From: Haplomitrium mnioides
Taxonomy: Eukaryota; Marchantiophyta; Haplomitriopsida; Calobryales
Reading direction: 5' to 3'
DNA: 21,822 nucleotides
Assembly (NCBI GenBank): GCA_049999725.1
Contig: JBNGIS010033967.1
Location: forward strand, 1-21,822
A model generated the notes under the pieces. That model was given only the letters and a program-made list of their open reading frames with translations, had not been told where the DNA came from and did not search any database. Both the position numbers and the translations under genes were made by a program. Shown here one piece after another: positions 10,216 to 19,198 of this stretch. Position 1 is the stretch's first letter. Every line of letters starts with the position of its first letter.

Positions 10216-11192
10216 TTCGTTTTCTGATTCGGAATCTAAAATTAAAACGGGAATAAAGCCCTACATCTGAGTCAAAGCGCGCTAAAGGCTTTAAGTTATA
10301 CATCAATGTCCTTACAAGCAAAAAATAAGTAGTCAATTTAGACAGATGCTTCAGTAATACAATAACTTTAAACTTTTCTAGCAAGCACTAAAGTTGGAAA
10401 CAACATACTTACATTTTGGATAAGAAAATATTTTACAAAACAAATGAAAATATTAACTAAAGATACAAGTTTCATTTACAGATAATAACATTCAACTTGG
10501 AATGATTTACAGTAAAAAGTTCAAGGTGCAGATAAACTCAACAAATTGCTTCATCACATTCTCATGTACTTTATAAAATAATATTATTAAATTACAATAT
10601 AATTGAAAATACACAATAAACAATAAAATTCTTAAATTACTTTAGTCACTTGTCTCAACTTTTTTGGATTCAGCTTTAGAAGATTCATTAAGATCTACTT
10701 GATCTATCTCAATGTTAATAACTAATTGAATCTCTTTGAAACATTTCAAGATTGAGGGGTTTTTGTCTTTCGTACTTAAGTAGATTTGATTTAATGGTGG
10801 CTAGAGTGGTTTTCTTCAATTGGTTTTTCTGTATAAGAAGAAAATCAAAAGACAGAATTGTGATTTGTGTCACATCAAGTACATCAATATGTGACTTGGA
10901 TTTGCGTTTCCCTTTTGTTGTTGCTATTTTTTCTGGAGAAGTATTGTCTAGAAAATGCATCCTCATCCTCACAAGCAAACCATTGAACACATACTCGTTT
11001 TAGGTTTGGGGGATCCTCCTCATCAAATGACAAAACTTTGGGACCTATGGCAACTCAAAACGATCTTCCCTTTGGATCCAGAGATGCAACAACACAAATA
11101 AACATTCTGGCTTTCATCTCATATAGATTGCCAAATTTGTGCCCGTATCAAGTGTTGTGCAAAAGAGTCCCTTCTTGTGGCCTAGATGCTCC
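10216..11192. other. Spacer, possible eroded coding sequence on the minus strand
   Basis: No family is recognised. On the minus strand, 11040-10715 can be read for a while as protein-like sequence in two frames (for example VLSFDEEDPPNLKRVCVQWF just before a 91-codon frame at 10715-10990 with a Lys/Arg-rich stretch). This could be a decayed gene fragment, but there is no domain to name it. Confidence 0.3.
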
Positions 11193-12234
11193 TGTCGGCT
11201 GGGTGTGTTTGAGTTTTTTCAATTTTTGTAAATTTTGAGTGTCTTAGCCTGGTTGATTTCTCCAGTTTGTGTTAGCCTATTGTGTTTTAGTGTATGTTAT
11301 TGTTTTATTGTTGTTATGCCAATCCTGCACCTTTCTCCTCTCCCTCCTTTCCCTTCCCTTCCTTTCTTTTCTGTCTCTCCCTGTGGATGTTATGAAACCT
11401 ACAAGCCTAGGAGAAGCCCTGTGGGATCCAAAGAAGACAAGCAAGCAGGCTAGTAGGAGGATCAAAGGAGCTGGCAACGATTCGGGACCGAGGTACGGCT
11501 GACAAAGGTGGGCGAGAACGGAGGAAGGGGTGAAAGTCGGAAGGCAGTACGGAGAAGCCAACAGTTTGGACCAGTGCATCCTCAATTCATGACCATTCGT
11601 GGCGTGTCATATTTTGATGGAGAGAAGAGCTTGAGGCGATTGCAGGGCAATTTGAATCAAAGAGAATGAGACTGAAATAAGGAAGAACGACCTTCAGGAA
11701 GTTAACCGATGGTCGCTGTCCCGAGGAGTCCGTGGAGCGCCGTGGAAATGTGGCAGTTCATGAGGGTCCGAAGGAACGACGGGACTCGCCTTCCTAAGTG
11801 AGGAACCCGGTTAAAAGGGTTCCGATGCGTCTTACGACGTGGGGAGACCGCTTAATAGGGATCTGCCAAGGGGGATCCGACGGATCCGAAGGGGGTTAAA
11901 CAGGAAGGACGAAGCGACGACATATCATGGTTTAGAAGCCAACGGGATCCGTAGGGCGCTGCGGAAACGTGGCAGCCCCAGAGCACTTCACAGGATTGGG
12001 GGACACGCGTCAGTCCCAAGAAGTCCACGGAACCTCAGCGGAGAAATAGCGACCCTCACGGGAAGTAGCCTTCCTAAGTGGAGTTCCCACTTAACGTGGT
12101 TCCGATTTGTCTTCTGATGTGGGGGGACCGGTTACGGGGGATTCCGAAGTGGACTAATGAAGATGACGAAAGGGTGACATGTCAAAGATTCGGATGAGAG
12201 GAAGGAGATGTTGAAAGTTCGAATCGAAAGTCAT
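11193..12234 (+). repeat. LTR-like direct repeat, upstream copy (truncated)
   Basis: Starts TGTCGGCTGGG and matches 12888-13928 nearly base for base at a constant offset of 1694-1695 bp. By eye, the first 107 bp show 10 differences (9 of them transitions), and a later 180-bp stretch near 11845-12028 shows 7, all transitions. Similarity stops abruptly at 12234, where the downstream copy continues. This fits the upstream LTR of an element whose LTR 3' part and most internal sequence were deleted. It contains two copies, 280 bp apart (11789, 12069), of a CCTTCCTAAGTG-starting module. Open frames inside it appear in both copies but have no known domain. Confidence 0.8.
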
Positions 12235-12874
12235 ATGGGACGTCCAGGAGGTTATCAAGGGTGGACGGTTGCAACCTTGAAGATCAGCAACTAGCTGATG
12301 TTGAAACTCAACACCAGCTAGTAGAGAAAGTCAACAATATGGAAGGGAGGCCAACCACCTCAAGCGAACGAACCGCAAGCCTGTGTAAAAGTCTGTTCAA
12401 CCCAGAGGAAGATACGAAGGGCAGCCCAATAGCACTGGCCCTTGTACAGTTTTGTTATATTCCCACATAAGTCATGTGTGGTGTTTTTGTTTGTTCTTGT
12501 TTTGTTGGGTTAACTTTTGGGGGATAACTTTGTGTTTCCCCCAAAGTGTTACGAGAAAAGCCAACAGAGTGGCTTGAGGAAGAACGGAAGGTGGCAGCCA
12601 GGAGGGCCACAGATCTGGGCAGGCATCCAACCTACACTACAATATGCTGACTCATCTTTCGTATGGGATCTAGGCTAGAGTTAGCCATCATGATAGGGTA
12701 GGAGCTTTGGTTTGTTGGTCCTGGCGTTTTTTGTTTTAGTGTGTTGTGTGAGTGGTGCATAGTGTGATGACCAAGTCGATAGGGGTGCCCATCAAGGAAG
12801 ATTAGAGCGGCGGCCACGGAGGATCCCAAGAAGGTCAGAAGGAGGAAGGGTGTTTGCGGGGTCGCTGCACAATT
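12235..12874 (+). other. Remnant internal region between the two LTR-like repeats
   Basis: About 640 bp of single-copy sequence between the truncated upstream repeat and the polypurine tract. A 69-codon frame at 12261-12470 starts with an ATG but matches nothing I know. No gag or pol motif was found, so the element is non-autonomous: either a deletion derivative or one that never carried genes. Confidence 0.5.
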
Positions 12875-12887
12875 AAAAGGGGAGTAA
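12875..12887 (+). promoter_or_regulatory. Polypurine tract before the downstream LTR
   Basis: AAAAGGGGAGTAA directly precedes TGTCGG, the start of the downstream repeat. A purine run at this point is the normal primer for plus-strand DNA synthesis in LTR retrotransposons. It supports reading 12888 as the first base of a 3' LTR. Confidence 0.65.
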
Positions 12888-13861
12888 TGTCGGCCGAGTG
12901 TGTCTGAGTTTTTTCAATTTTTGTAAATTCTAAGCGTCTTAGCCTAGTTGATTTCTCCAGTTTGTGTTAGCGTGTTGTGTTTTAGTGTATGCTATTGTTT
13001 TATTGTTGTTATGCCAATCCTGCACCTTTCTCCTCTCCATCATTTCCCTTCTCTTCCTTTCTTTTCTATCTCTCCATGTGGATGTCATGAAGTCTGCAAG
13101 CCAAGGGGAAGCCCTATGGGATCTAGAGAAGATAAGTAAGCGGGCTAGCAGGAGGATCAAAGGAGCTGGGCGATTCGGGACCGAGGCAGAGCTGACAAGG
13201 GTAGGCGAGAACAGAGGAAGGGGGTGAAAGTCGGAAGGTAGTACGGAGTAGCAAACAGTTTGGACCAATGCATCCTCAATTCGTGACCATTCGGGGCGTG
13301 TCATATCTTGATGGAGAGAAGAGCACGAGGCAATCGCAGGGAAATTTGAATCGAAGAGAATGAGACTGAACTAAGGAAGAACGACCTTCGGGAAGTTAAC
13401 CAACGGTCGCTGCCCCGAGGAGTCCATGGAGCGCTGCGGAAATGTGGCAGCTCCTAAGGGTCCGAAGGAACGACGGGACTTGCCTTCCTAAGTGGGGAAC
13501 CCGGTTAAAAGGATTCCGATGCATCTTACGACGTGGGGGGATCGCTTAACAGGGATCCGCCAAGGGGGATCCGACGGATCCGAAGGGGGTTAAACGGGAA
13601 GGACGAAGCGGCGACATATCATGGTTTAGAAGCCAACGGGATCCGTAGGGCGCTACGGAAACGTGGCAGCCCCAGAGCACTTCACAGGATTGGGGGACAC
13701 GCGTCAGTCCTAAGAAGTCCGCAGAACCATAGCGGAGAAATAGCGACCCTCACGGGAAGTAGCCTTCCTAAGCGGAGTTCCCACTTAAAGTGGTTCCGAT
13801 TCGTCTTCCGATGTGGGGGGACCGGTTACGAGGGATTCCGAAGCGGACTAATGAAGATGAC

Positions 13862-14710
13862 GAAAGGGTGACATGTCAAAGATTCAGACGAGAGGAAGGA
13901 GATGTCGAAAGTTCGAATCGAAAGTCATCTGAAAGTTCGACACGGATCCGCGGCGTTCTTACAACAAACTTTTCTACAAGTCAGGTAAAGAAGACTTCTT
14001 CGATGTTCTTATAAGAAACTTTTTCAATGCCTTAGTGAAGAGAAAGAGACTCTCAGTTCCTATATCGAGGGAGGATGCCACAACGAGGATATAGTGTAGC
14101 TCCGGTATAGGAAGAAAGAGCACCGAAATGGCAACCTATCAACGATTCGGCAAGAGGCAAGGGAAGAGAGCTGAAAGGGCAACTTATCGCGGGTCTGACT
14201 GGAGGAGTACCGAGGGCTACCGAAACGGCAATTTATTGCAGATCCGCCCAGAGGGCTTCCGAGGACGACGAAAAGTGACTTAGCGCAAACCTTAACAGGG
14301 CTCAGTCTTCCTATGTGGGGAGCCCCAGTTAAGGGGGTTCCGTCAGCCTCCTTACGTGGAAGGTCCGTCTAACAGGGTTTCATCGGGACGGCCAACAGGG
14401 GATCAATGAAAGAGTGCCGTAAAGGCAATCTATCACGTGCCTGACCAGAAGGGAAAAGGGGTGCCGAAAAGGTGATCAGGCGACAATCCGGCCAGAACAA
14501 GATCGTAGAGGGCTGAAATGGTGATCAAACGAAGTTCCGGCCAAGGGAAGATCGAGATAGTGAAAAGGTGATTCATCGACAATCTGGCCAGAGGAAGATC
14601 AGGAAATCCCGAAAAGGTGATGGAGCGACGATCCAGCAAGAAGAAGAAGCAAGGGACCAGCAGCCGAAAGGGTGATATATTGTAGTTTCAAAAATGGTGA
14701 GGACAAAAGT
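13862..14710. repeat. Degenerate ~48-bp tandem array
   Basis: A GAAAAGGTGAT-like start recurs at 14125, 14173, 14222, 14270, then 14419, 14466, 14515, 14562, 14611 and 14666. Spacing is 47-49 bp apart from a 149-bp step (about three units) between 14270 and 14419, filled by a diverged CTTCCTA module, and a final step of 55. A GATCCGGCCAGAGGAAGATC-like second half follows in many units. An earlier unit at 13862-13906 lies within the part shared with the upstream repeat (around 12170), so the array grew from a unit already in the LTR. Confidence 0.7.
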
Positions 14711-14865
14711 TCGACGGAGCAACGCTGAAAATTTGAAAAGGAGCACGTCATAGTTCTTATATCAAGCAAACAGTAAGTTAAACGAAGGGAGCCTCTTATT
14801 GCGAGCGGATGCTGTAACGGCAATAACAAGTAACGTTCTTACTCAGCGAAGGACTATTTTGCGGA

Positions 14866-15250
14866 TGACGTGGCATCCGCAGAATAGGAGTTAGCGCGGG
14901 TCAACCGCGGAATCCAGTCAACTGCGACGGTCCGCCTACCCCTTTGTGGGGTGGCGTCGGGCGGCACGGCTACGGATGACGTGGCGGGGTTCCGAAGAGC
15001 AACGGCAGGGTTCCGGAAGGCGATTGTGGGGTTCCGCGAAGCGACGGCGAGGTTACGAGAAACGACGGCTATGTTCCAAGGAATTTTTGGAAATGTGGCG
15101 CTCATGCGGGCCTCTGGGAATCTGCAGGAGTATTAGAGATTCCTTGGAAATCTTGAGCTTTGCAGATGGCGTGGCACCTCTGCGGGATCTGGGAACCTAC
15201 GGGAATATTAGAGATCCTTCATGAATCTTGAGCTTTGCGGATGACGTGGC
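14866..15250 (+). promoter_or_regulatory. Repeated TGACGTGGC boxes
   Basis: TGACGTGGC occurs at 14866, 14977 and 15242, with a one-base variant at 15167. The ACGT core in this setting is a hybrid C-box/G-box, the class of site bound by plant bZIP factors; TGACGTGG is also the core of the unfolded-protein response element. The first copy is embedded in a 20-bp sequence with perfect 7-bp inverted arms (GCGGATG and CATCCGC). The sites repeat partly because they lie in tandem repeats. A promoter role in the LTR is inferred. Confidence 0.4.
14989..15080. repeat. 21-bp tandem repeat, about 4.4 copies
   Basis: GTTCCG (variants GTTACG, GTTCCA) starts at 14989, 15010, 15031, 15052 and 15073, exactly 21 bp apart. 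Because 21 is a multiple of three, the minus strand reads as a seven-residue repeat (NPAVALR, NPTIAFR, NLAVASR, NIAVVSR). I regard that as a by-product of the DNA repeat. Confidence 0.85.
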
Positions 15251-15315
15251 ACCTCTGCAAGATCTAGAAATCTACGGGAATATTAGAGATCCCTCGAGAA
15301 TCTTGAGACTTGCGA
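15108..15315. repeat. 75-bp tandem repeat, about 2.7 copies
   Basis: TCTTGAG(C/A)(T/C)T begins at 15151, 15226 and 15301. Each unit carries a CGGGAATATTAGAGATCC-like block; two carry a TG(A/G)CGTGGCACCTCTGC block. A partial unit precedes 15151. Confidence 0.85.
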
Positions 15316-15468
15316 ATCCAACGGGCTACCCCGACGGGCCACATGTCAACTGCCCAACGTCCGTAGAATCTCACTGGTTTCCGTGTCTGAGGAATCCAAT
15401 GGGCTCCTCCGACGCACCACCTGTCAACTACTTGGCATCCAAAGGATCTCACGGGTTGTCAAGCTAAA
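15314..15468. repeat. 78-bp tandem duplication
   Basis: Two units, starting at 15314 and 15392, share GAATCCAAYGGGCT, a GTCAACT block and a GGATCTCACGGGTT/GAATCTCACTGGTT block. The second is more diverged and ends where the GC-rich block ends. Confidence 0.65.
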
Positions 15469-15589
15469 ACGAGGAAAAAACAAAAGCAAAAAAGGTATGC
15501 CAATTCAAATGCAGATTGCGAGAGCTACAGGTGTCGGTTTTGCATGAAATTAGTCTTGTTGGAAAGAAAACGACAAGGCGCAGCTGTTG

Positions 15590-15725
15590 GTGTTATTTTT
15601 AGATTCTAAATATGGTAAGAAACCCACCTACAAGCCATGTAAAAAGGCGGGATACACCTCTCAGCCGTGGGATAAGTGAAACATGGACCTTCAAGGAAGG
15701 GAGGTGATGAATCGTTGAGGCCAAG
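15590..15725 (+). pseudogene. Retrotransposon gag zinc-knuckle remnant
   Basis: The frame reads SKYGKKPTYKPCKKAGYTSQ then PWDK and a stop. It resembles the plant retrotransposon motif C-x2-C-KKxGH-x4-CW-x-KHP. Of the four zinc ligands only the second Cys is kept; the first Cys and the His are both Tyr. C-to-T or G-to-A changes would explain both of these (TGC to TAC, CAC to TAC). The remnant lies just after the GC-rich LTR-like block, so it may be the internal region of an element using that block as its 5' LTR, or an unrelated relic. Confidence 0.4.
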
Positions 15726-16978
15726 GGAGGGGAAACAAACGCGGGGATAGATTGACTTGTGTTGAAGCTACGGGAACTATTTTTTGGTGTAGAGAAAGCA
15801 ATGGGATATGAAGGAGAGAGTTCTAGTGAGACCTTGGGTGAAGTGGGTGGACTCGTGAAGGAAGGCCATCACATGGTGGAGGTGGACTGAGAAGGTGTTG
15901 GGAATCGCTGAGCAAGAGGCTCTAGAGGCTCAGACTACTCAGGTGTACTCACATTTGAAGGCAGATCCAACATTTGGAGGTGGACCAACACTTAGAGGAG
16001 AAGAGGATTCTTTCGGTTTGTATTTCGTGAGGGGCAGCCAAGGGGGGGTCCTGGTGTCAGCTCAGCTTTGGTTTGTGCAGGAGATCAGTCCCAACAGCAA
16101 TCGGAGAGTGTGCTGGTGTTAAAATCTTGTGGAGAAGGGAGAGGAGTGGCCACGTTAGTGCCTGCGCACTGGTGGAAGATCTAGCCAATTCTCGGGTGGA
16201 GTGGGTGATCCAGCAGCTAGGAGGGCTGTCTTCCAGAGGTGGAAGTTAAAGAAAACCTCTTCCGAGCCCGAGGAAGTAAATTCAGGGCTTCTCGTGAGGA
16301 AAGTTGAAAAACTATCTGGATCTGAGTGCGTGGGTGAAGAGTCAGAGGAATACTGGAGTTGCTGAGGGGAGTTGAAGGGAGTTTTGGAGAAAAGATTGGC
16401 TCTTGAGAGCTGGACATGCATGCAATGTTGGCGGGACAAGGTGTATGTATAAATGTGTATAGGTGCATGTGTCTAGTTAGATTTGTGTTCTGTTTGTAGT
16501 TCTGTGGAGTTCTTAGTAATTAGAGTACCTGCATTCCATTTGTCAAATCCTGATGACACCTTGGAAGGGGAAGTCAGGACTAACAACAGTGTATTGTGAT
16601 AATTGGATGTTGGGACCTGTTTCCCGTTTGTAAACCTGGTGATTGGGTCGAGTTCTGGGCTCCTGAAGTATAATTTGGAATTGACTCAACAGTATAATCG
16701 CCTACTAGTGTATGCCTTGAGAAATGAATGTGCATGAGCAAGTGGGCTACTGAAGCAACTGTTGGCTAGTGGCCAGGATTGGGAGACAAGTAAGAACCCC
16801 TTAAGGCTCTCAAGAGAGGAACCACCAAGAGGCCATCGCAGTCAAGAGTCAGATGCTCTGTTCTATCTGCCCTTGTCTTCCAAGTGGTACCTTTCGAGGT
16901 TAATGCCTGAAGAAGGGGTGTGACCTACATCTGTGGGCATTGGAGGTGTGCACTTGAGTGTTGTGCTTGGGTGTTGTT
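15726..16978. other. Purine-rich to mixed spacer, probably old retrotransposon sequence
   Basis: No gene recognised. Short open frames exist on both strands (for example 15895-16122 plus, 16155-16439 minus) without known domains or a consistent frame. From about 16925 the sequence is GT-rich with repeated GAGTGTTG, running into the inverted repeat of the next element. Confidence 0.4.
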
Positions 16979-17078
16979 GAGTGTTGCGCAACACTCCAGG
17001 GTTGGTAAGTAGAAGTTGGAGTCCATTCGGTGCAAAACCCCTCCCATAAAACGTCTAGAAACATTAAGTCATCCCTTA
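16979..17078 (+). repeat. Left terminal inverted repeat
   Basis: Pairs with 20508-20606. The best block is GCAAAACCCCTCCCATAAAA (17032-17051), perfectly inverted at 20535-20554. Further matches are GTTGGAGTC (17015-17023) and CCCTTAA near 17073. The outer edge carries a perfect 16-bp palindrome, AGTGTTGCGCAACACT (16980-16995). Confidence 0.75.
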
Positions 17079-18307
17079 ATCGGGGGAAACTCTGTCAGAA
17101 AAGAGTTAAAGCTCCGACTAGAGGGCTGACAGCTCCATCATAGATTACTCGACGTGTAGAAAGTATTTGTTGTACTGGAGTATCTTTTTCTGTCTATTGA
17201 GCATCAAGCTAAGAACCTAGATGAACATTTTGAGAATCATTACAAGTGTTTGACGATTGTGAAGGTGGAAAGGTAAATTTTGCTTTAAGTCCTCGTCTTT
17301 TTTCTTAAAGATGTAGGCCGCAATCTCTTGTTGGGCAAGAAAAAATCATTCCACCGATGAGTATCAGAATTTGTAAAGAACTTGTAGTAGTTCTCACTTA
17401 TTTTGTCCCTTATTGCAAAGATGACTTTTTCAACATCAACTTCTCTTTCTTTCTTTTGAGATTGTTTGATTTCATAATATGCTTTAAGAGGAATCAACAT
17501 TGAACTTGAAATTTCTGTGCCTACTTCAAGTAGGCACTTGAGTTGACAAATACCATCCAGATGTAACCAAAATTCATCTATTGAAAATAGTTTGCTCCAA
17601 ATCTTTGCATTGGAATCATTCAACTGGAACTTGAAGTGTTGATTAAAGGTAATATGATGTATCCTTTGAACCAAAGAGAGATGTTGTTGCAGAAACATTT
17701 TGAAATCCCAAGTTTCAAACAAAAGAATTACCTAAGGTTTAGGATCATAGGATAATTGAAGCACATCGCTAAAACTAGTAATCGTGAAAACTTTGACACG
17801 TTTCAAACATTTTGAGAATCGGTTGAACATTTGATCGATTTGATCATGAGTTTGGCCAACCATGAGAAATCCCACCTTGATTTTTTGAAAAACATTATTG
17901 GCAATAACGAGACTAAGATATCCAAATAAGATAGAATTCTTATTCTCTCGTGTCGTGTTGTCCAACTAAAGATACAAAGTTGGAAGTAGCAGTCCTTCAA
18001 AGTCACATAATATTTTGTTGAGCATAGTAACTATCAAACTAGAATCACTTCTCAAGTTTTTGTACGTTAAGAAGACCCTCGAAGAAAGAGCACGATTGAA
18101 TATTAAAAAACCAACAACATGCACACCCACCAAACAATCTTTATCAATGTTTTTTGGTGGCAAAAGCGAGTGTGGAATCACAATTTTCTTCTCATTCATT
18201 CTATCAACGACAATTCCCAAGTACTTTTGATCATTGACATAACATTTTCTTTGATGGTTTGCAAATTTTGTTCTTTCTTTCATTTGTTGGTCACGATGAA
18301 GAAACAA

Positions 18308-19198
18308 TTAGCAATTATATTTGACTACATTATCACAAAACATGAAGGACATAAAAGTAGTTCAATAAAACATATGTCAATGTTTGGATCCTCAAAAGAC
18401 AACCTCAATTGCTAAAAATATTCAAATCTTCTTAAACAAATGTTTGGATTGGTAGAAGTGAAAATTTTGTAAAAGATTTAAAATAAACTTAAGGTAATTT
18501 AAATAAAAGAAAATTTGTTTGACTTAAAATAAACACAAGTTTTAAAAAGAGAAAAGAAAAGATTTGCTAGCAAAGTGTCACAAACTAGAACTATAGTTTC
18601 AAAGGTAGCTTGGACTCTTTGTTCGCAAAAGATTAAAAAAAATCCAGAACATATCATATGCACATATAGGATGAGTGGAAACAACAACTGATTGTATGCA
18701 CATATAGGACTAAAGCAACAATACCAACATCATGGCTTGACTGTTTTTGCAACTAGTTTTAAAAGAAACAAGAATAAATCCTACGTGCACATAGGATTTG
18801 CAAACAACAAAAACAGTTCTTGCTATTGTTTTTCTTGCAAATGGCTCTTGATTTAAAGCAACAAAAGCAAAACTTGTTGCAAGGCTAAGGTCACCACCAA
18901 GAATCAAACTCATTTCCTTGCTTTGTTTGACTGTAGACAAGGTTTGGATTCAAACTAAAAACAACAGACTCTATGCAAGCATAGACTCTCTTCTCACAAC
19001 TCAAGTTGCTAAGAACTATTTGACTCAAATCTTGTTTGTTGAAAACTTTACAAAACAAATATCTTTTGGCGTTAAGTTGAGAAAACAAAACATCTCTAGA
19101 ACTAACCTTTGAGTCTAGAAAAAAAAAACATGGATTAACCAAAGGTTTCAAAAGAGAAGAAATTTGTTACCTTTGTCGGACTCAAAGACAGATTTTTC
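18308..19198 (-). other. Non-coding gap inside the DUF7869-like gene (intron or insertion)
   Basis: 891 bp separate the C-x2-C block from the catalytic-looking core, with no family similarity inside. A possible 5' splice site (AAAG then GTAACA, minus strand, near 19172-19164) follows the upstream block. No convincing 3' splice site was found just before 18307. Most of the gap is A-rich and carries a cluster of short palindromes. It may be an intron or a nested insertion. Confidence 0.45.
18657..18984. repeat. Cluster of TATGCACATATAGG / CTATGCNNGCATAG near-palindromes
   Basis: TATGCACATATAGG occurs at 18657-18670 and 18695-18708, 38 bp apart. At 18777-18798 perfect 7-bp arms AATCCTA and TAGGATT enclose CGTGCACA. 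CTATGCAAGCATAG lies at 18971-18984. All resemble the members at 9999-10210, and one shares the TTGCAAATC flank with the member at 10125 when read on the minus strand. Confidence 0.55.

Larger units (their letters stand above)
12888..15470 (+). repeat. LTR-like repeat, downstream copy, extended and GC-rich
   Basis: The first 1041 bp match 11193-12234. The rest (13929 to about 15470) is present only here and is made almost wholly of tandem repeats: a 48-bp array, a 21-bp array, and 75- and 78-bp repeats. The 3' edge is uncertain, as no clear CA end matching the TG start was found; 15470 is where repeat structure and high GC stop. If all of it is LTR, the LTR is about 2.6 kb, long but within the range of large plant gypsy-type or LARD-type elements. 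The 280-bp-spaced module recurs here at 13483 and 13763, and a third, diverged copy at 14306. Confidence 0.65.

Noticed and set aside
11277-13871. Open frames of 60-120 codons repeated in both LTR-like copies (for example 11839-12117 and 13533-13871)
   Set aside because: They are duplicated because the DNA is duplicated. They have no known domain, and the two versions differ by changes that do not look selected at codon level.
14120-14710. Regularly spaced repeats that could suggest a CRISPR array
   Set aside because: Units are contiguous and diverged along their whole length, without identical repeats alternating with unique spacers, and the setting is a plant genome.
14854-15105. Minus-strand frame with a seven-residue repeat
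   Set aside because: Explained by the 21-bp DNA repeat; there is no start context, domain or conservation evidence for a protein.
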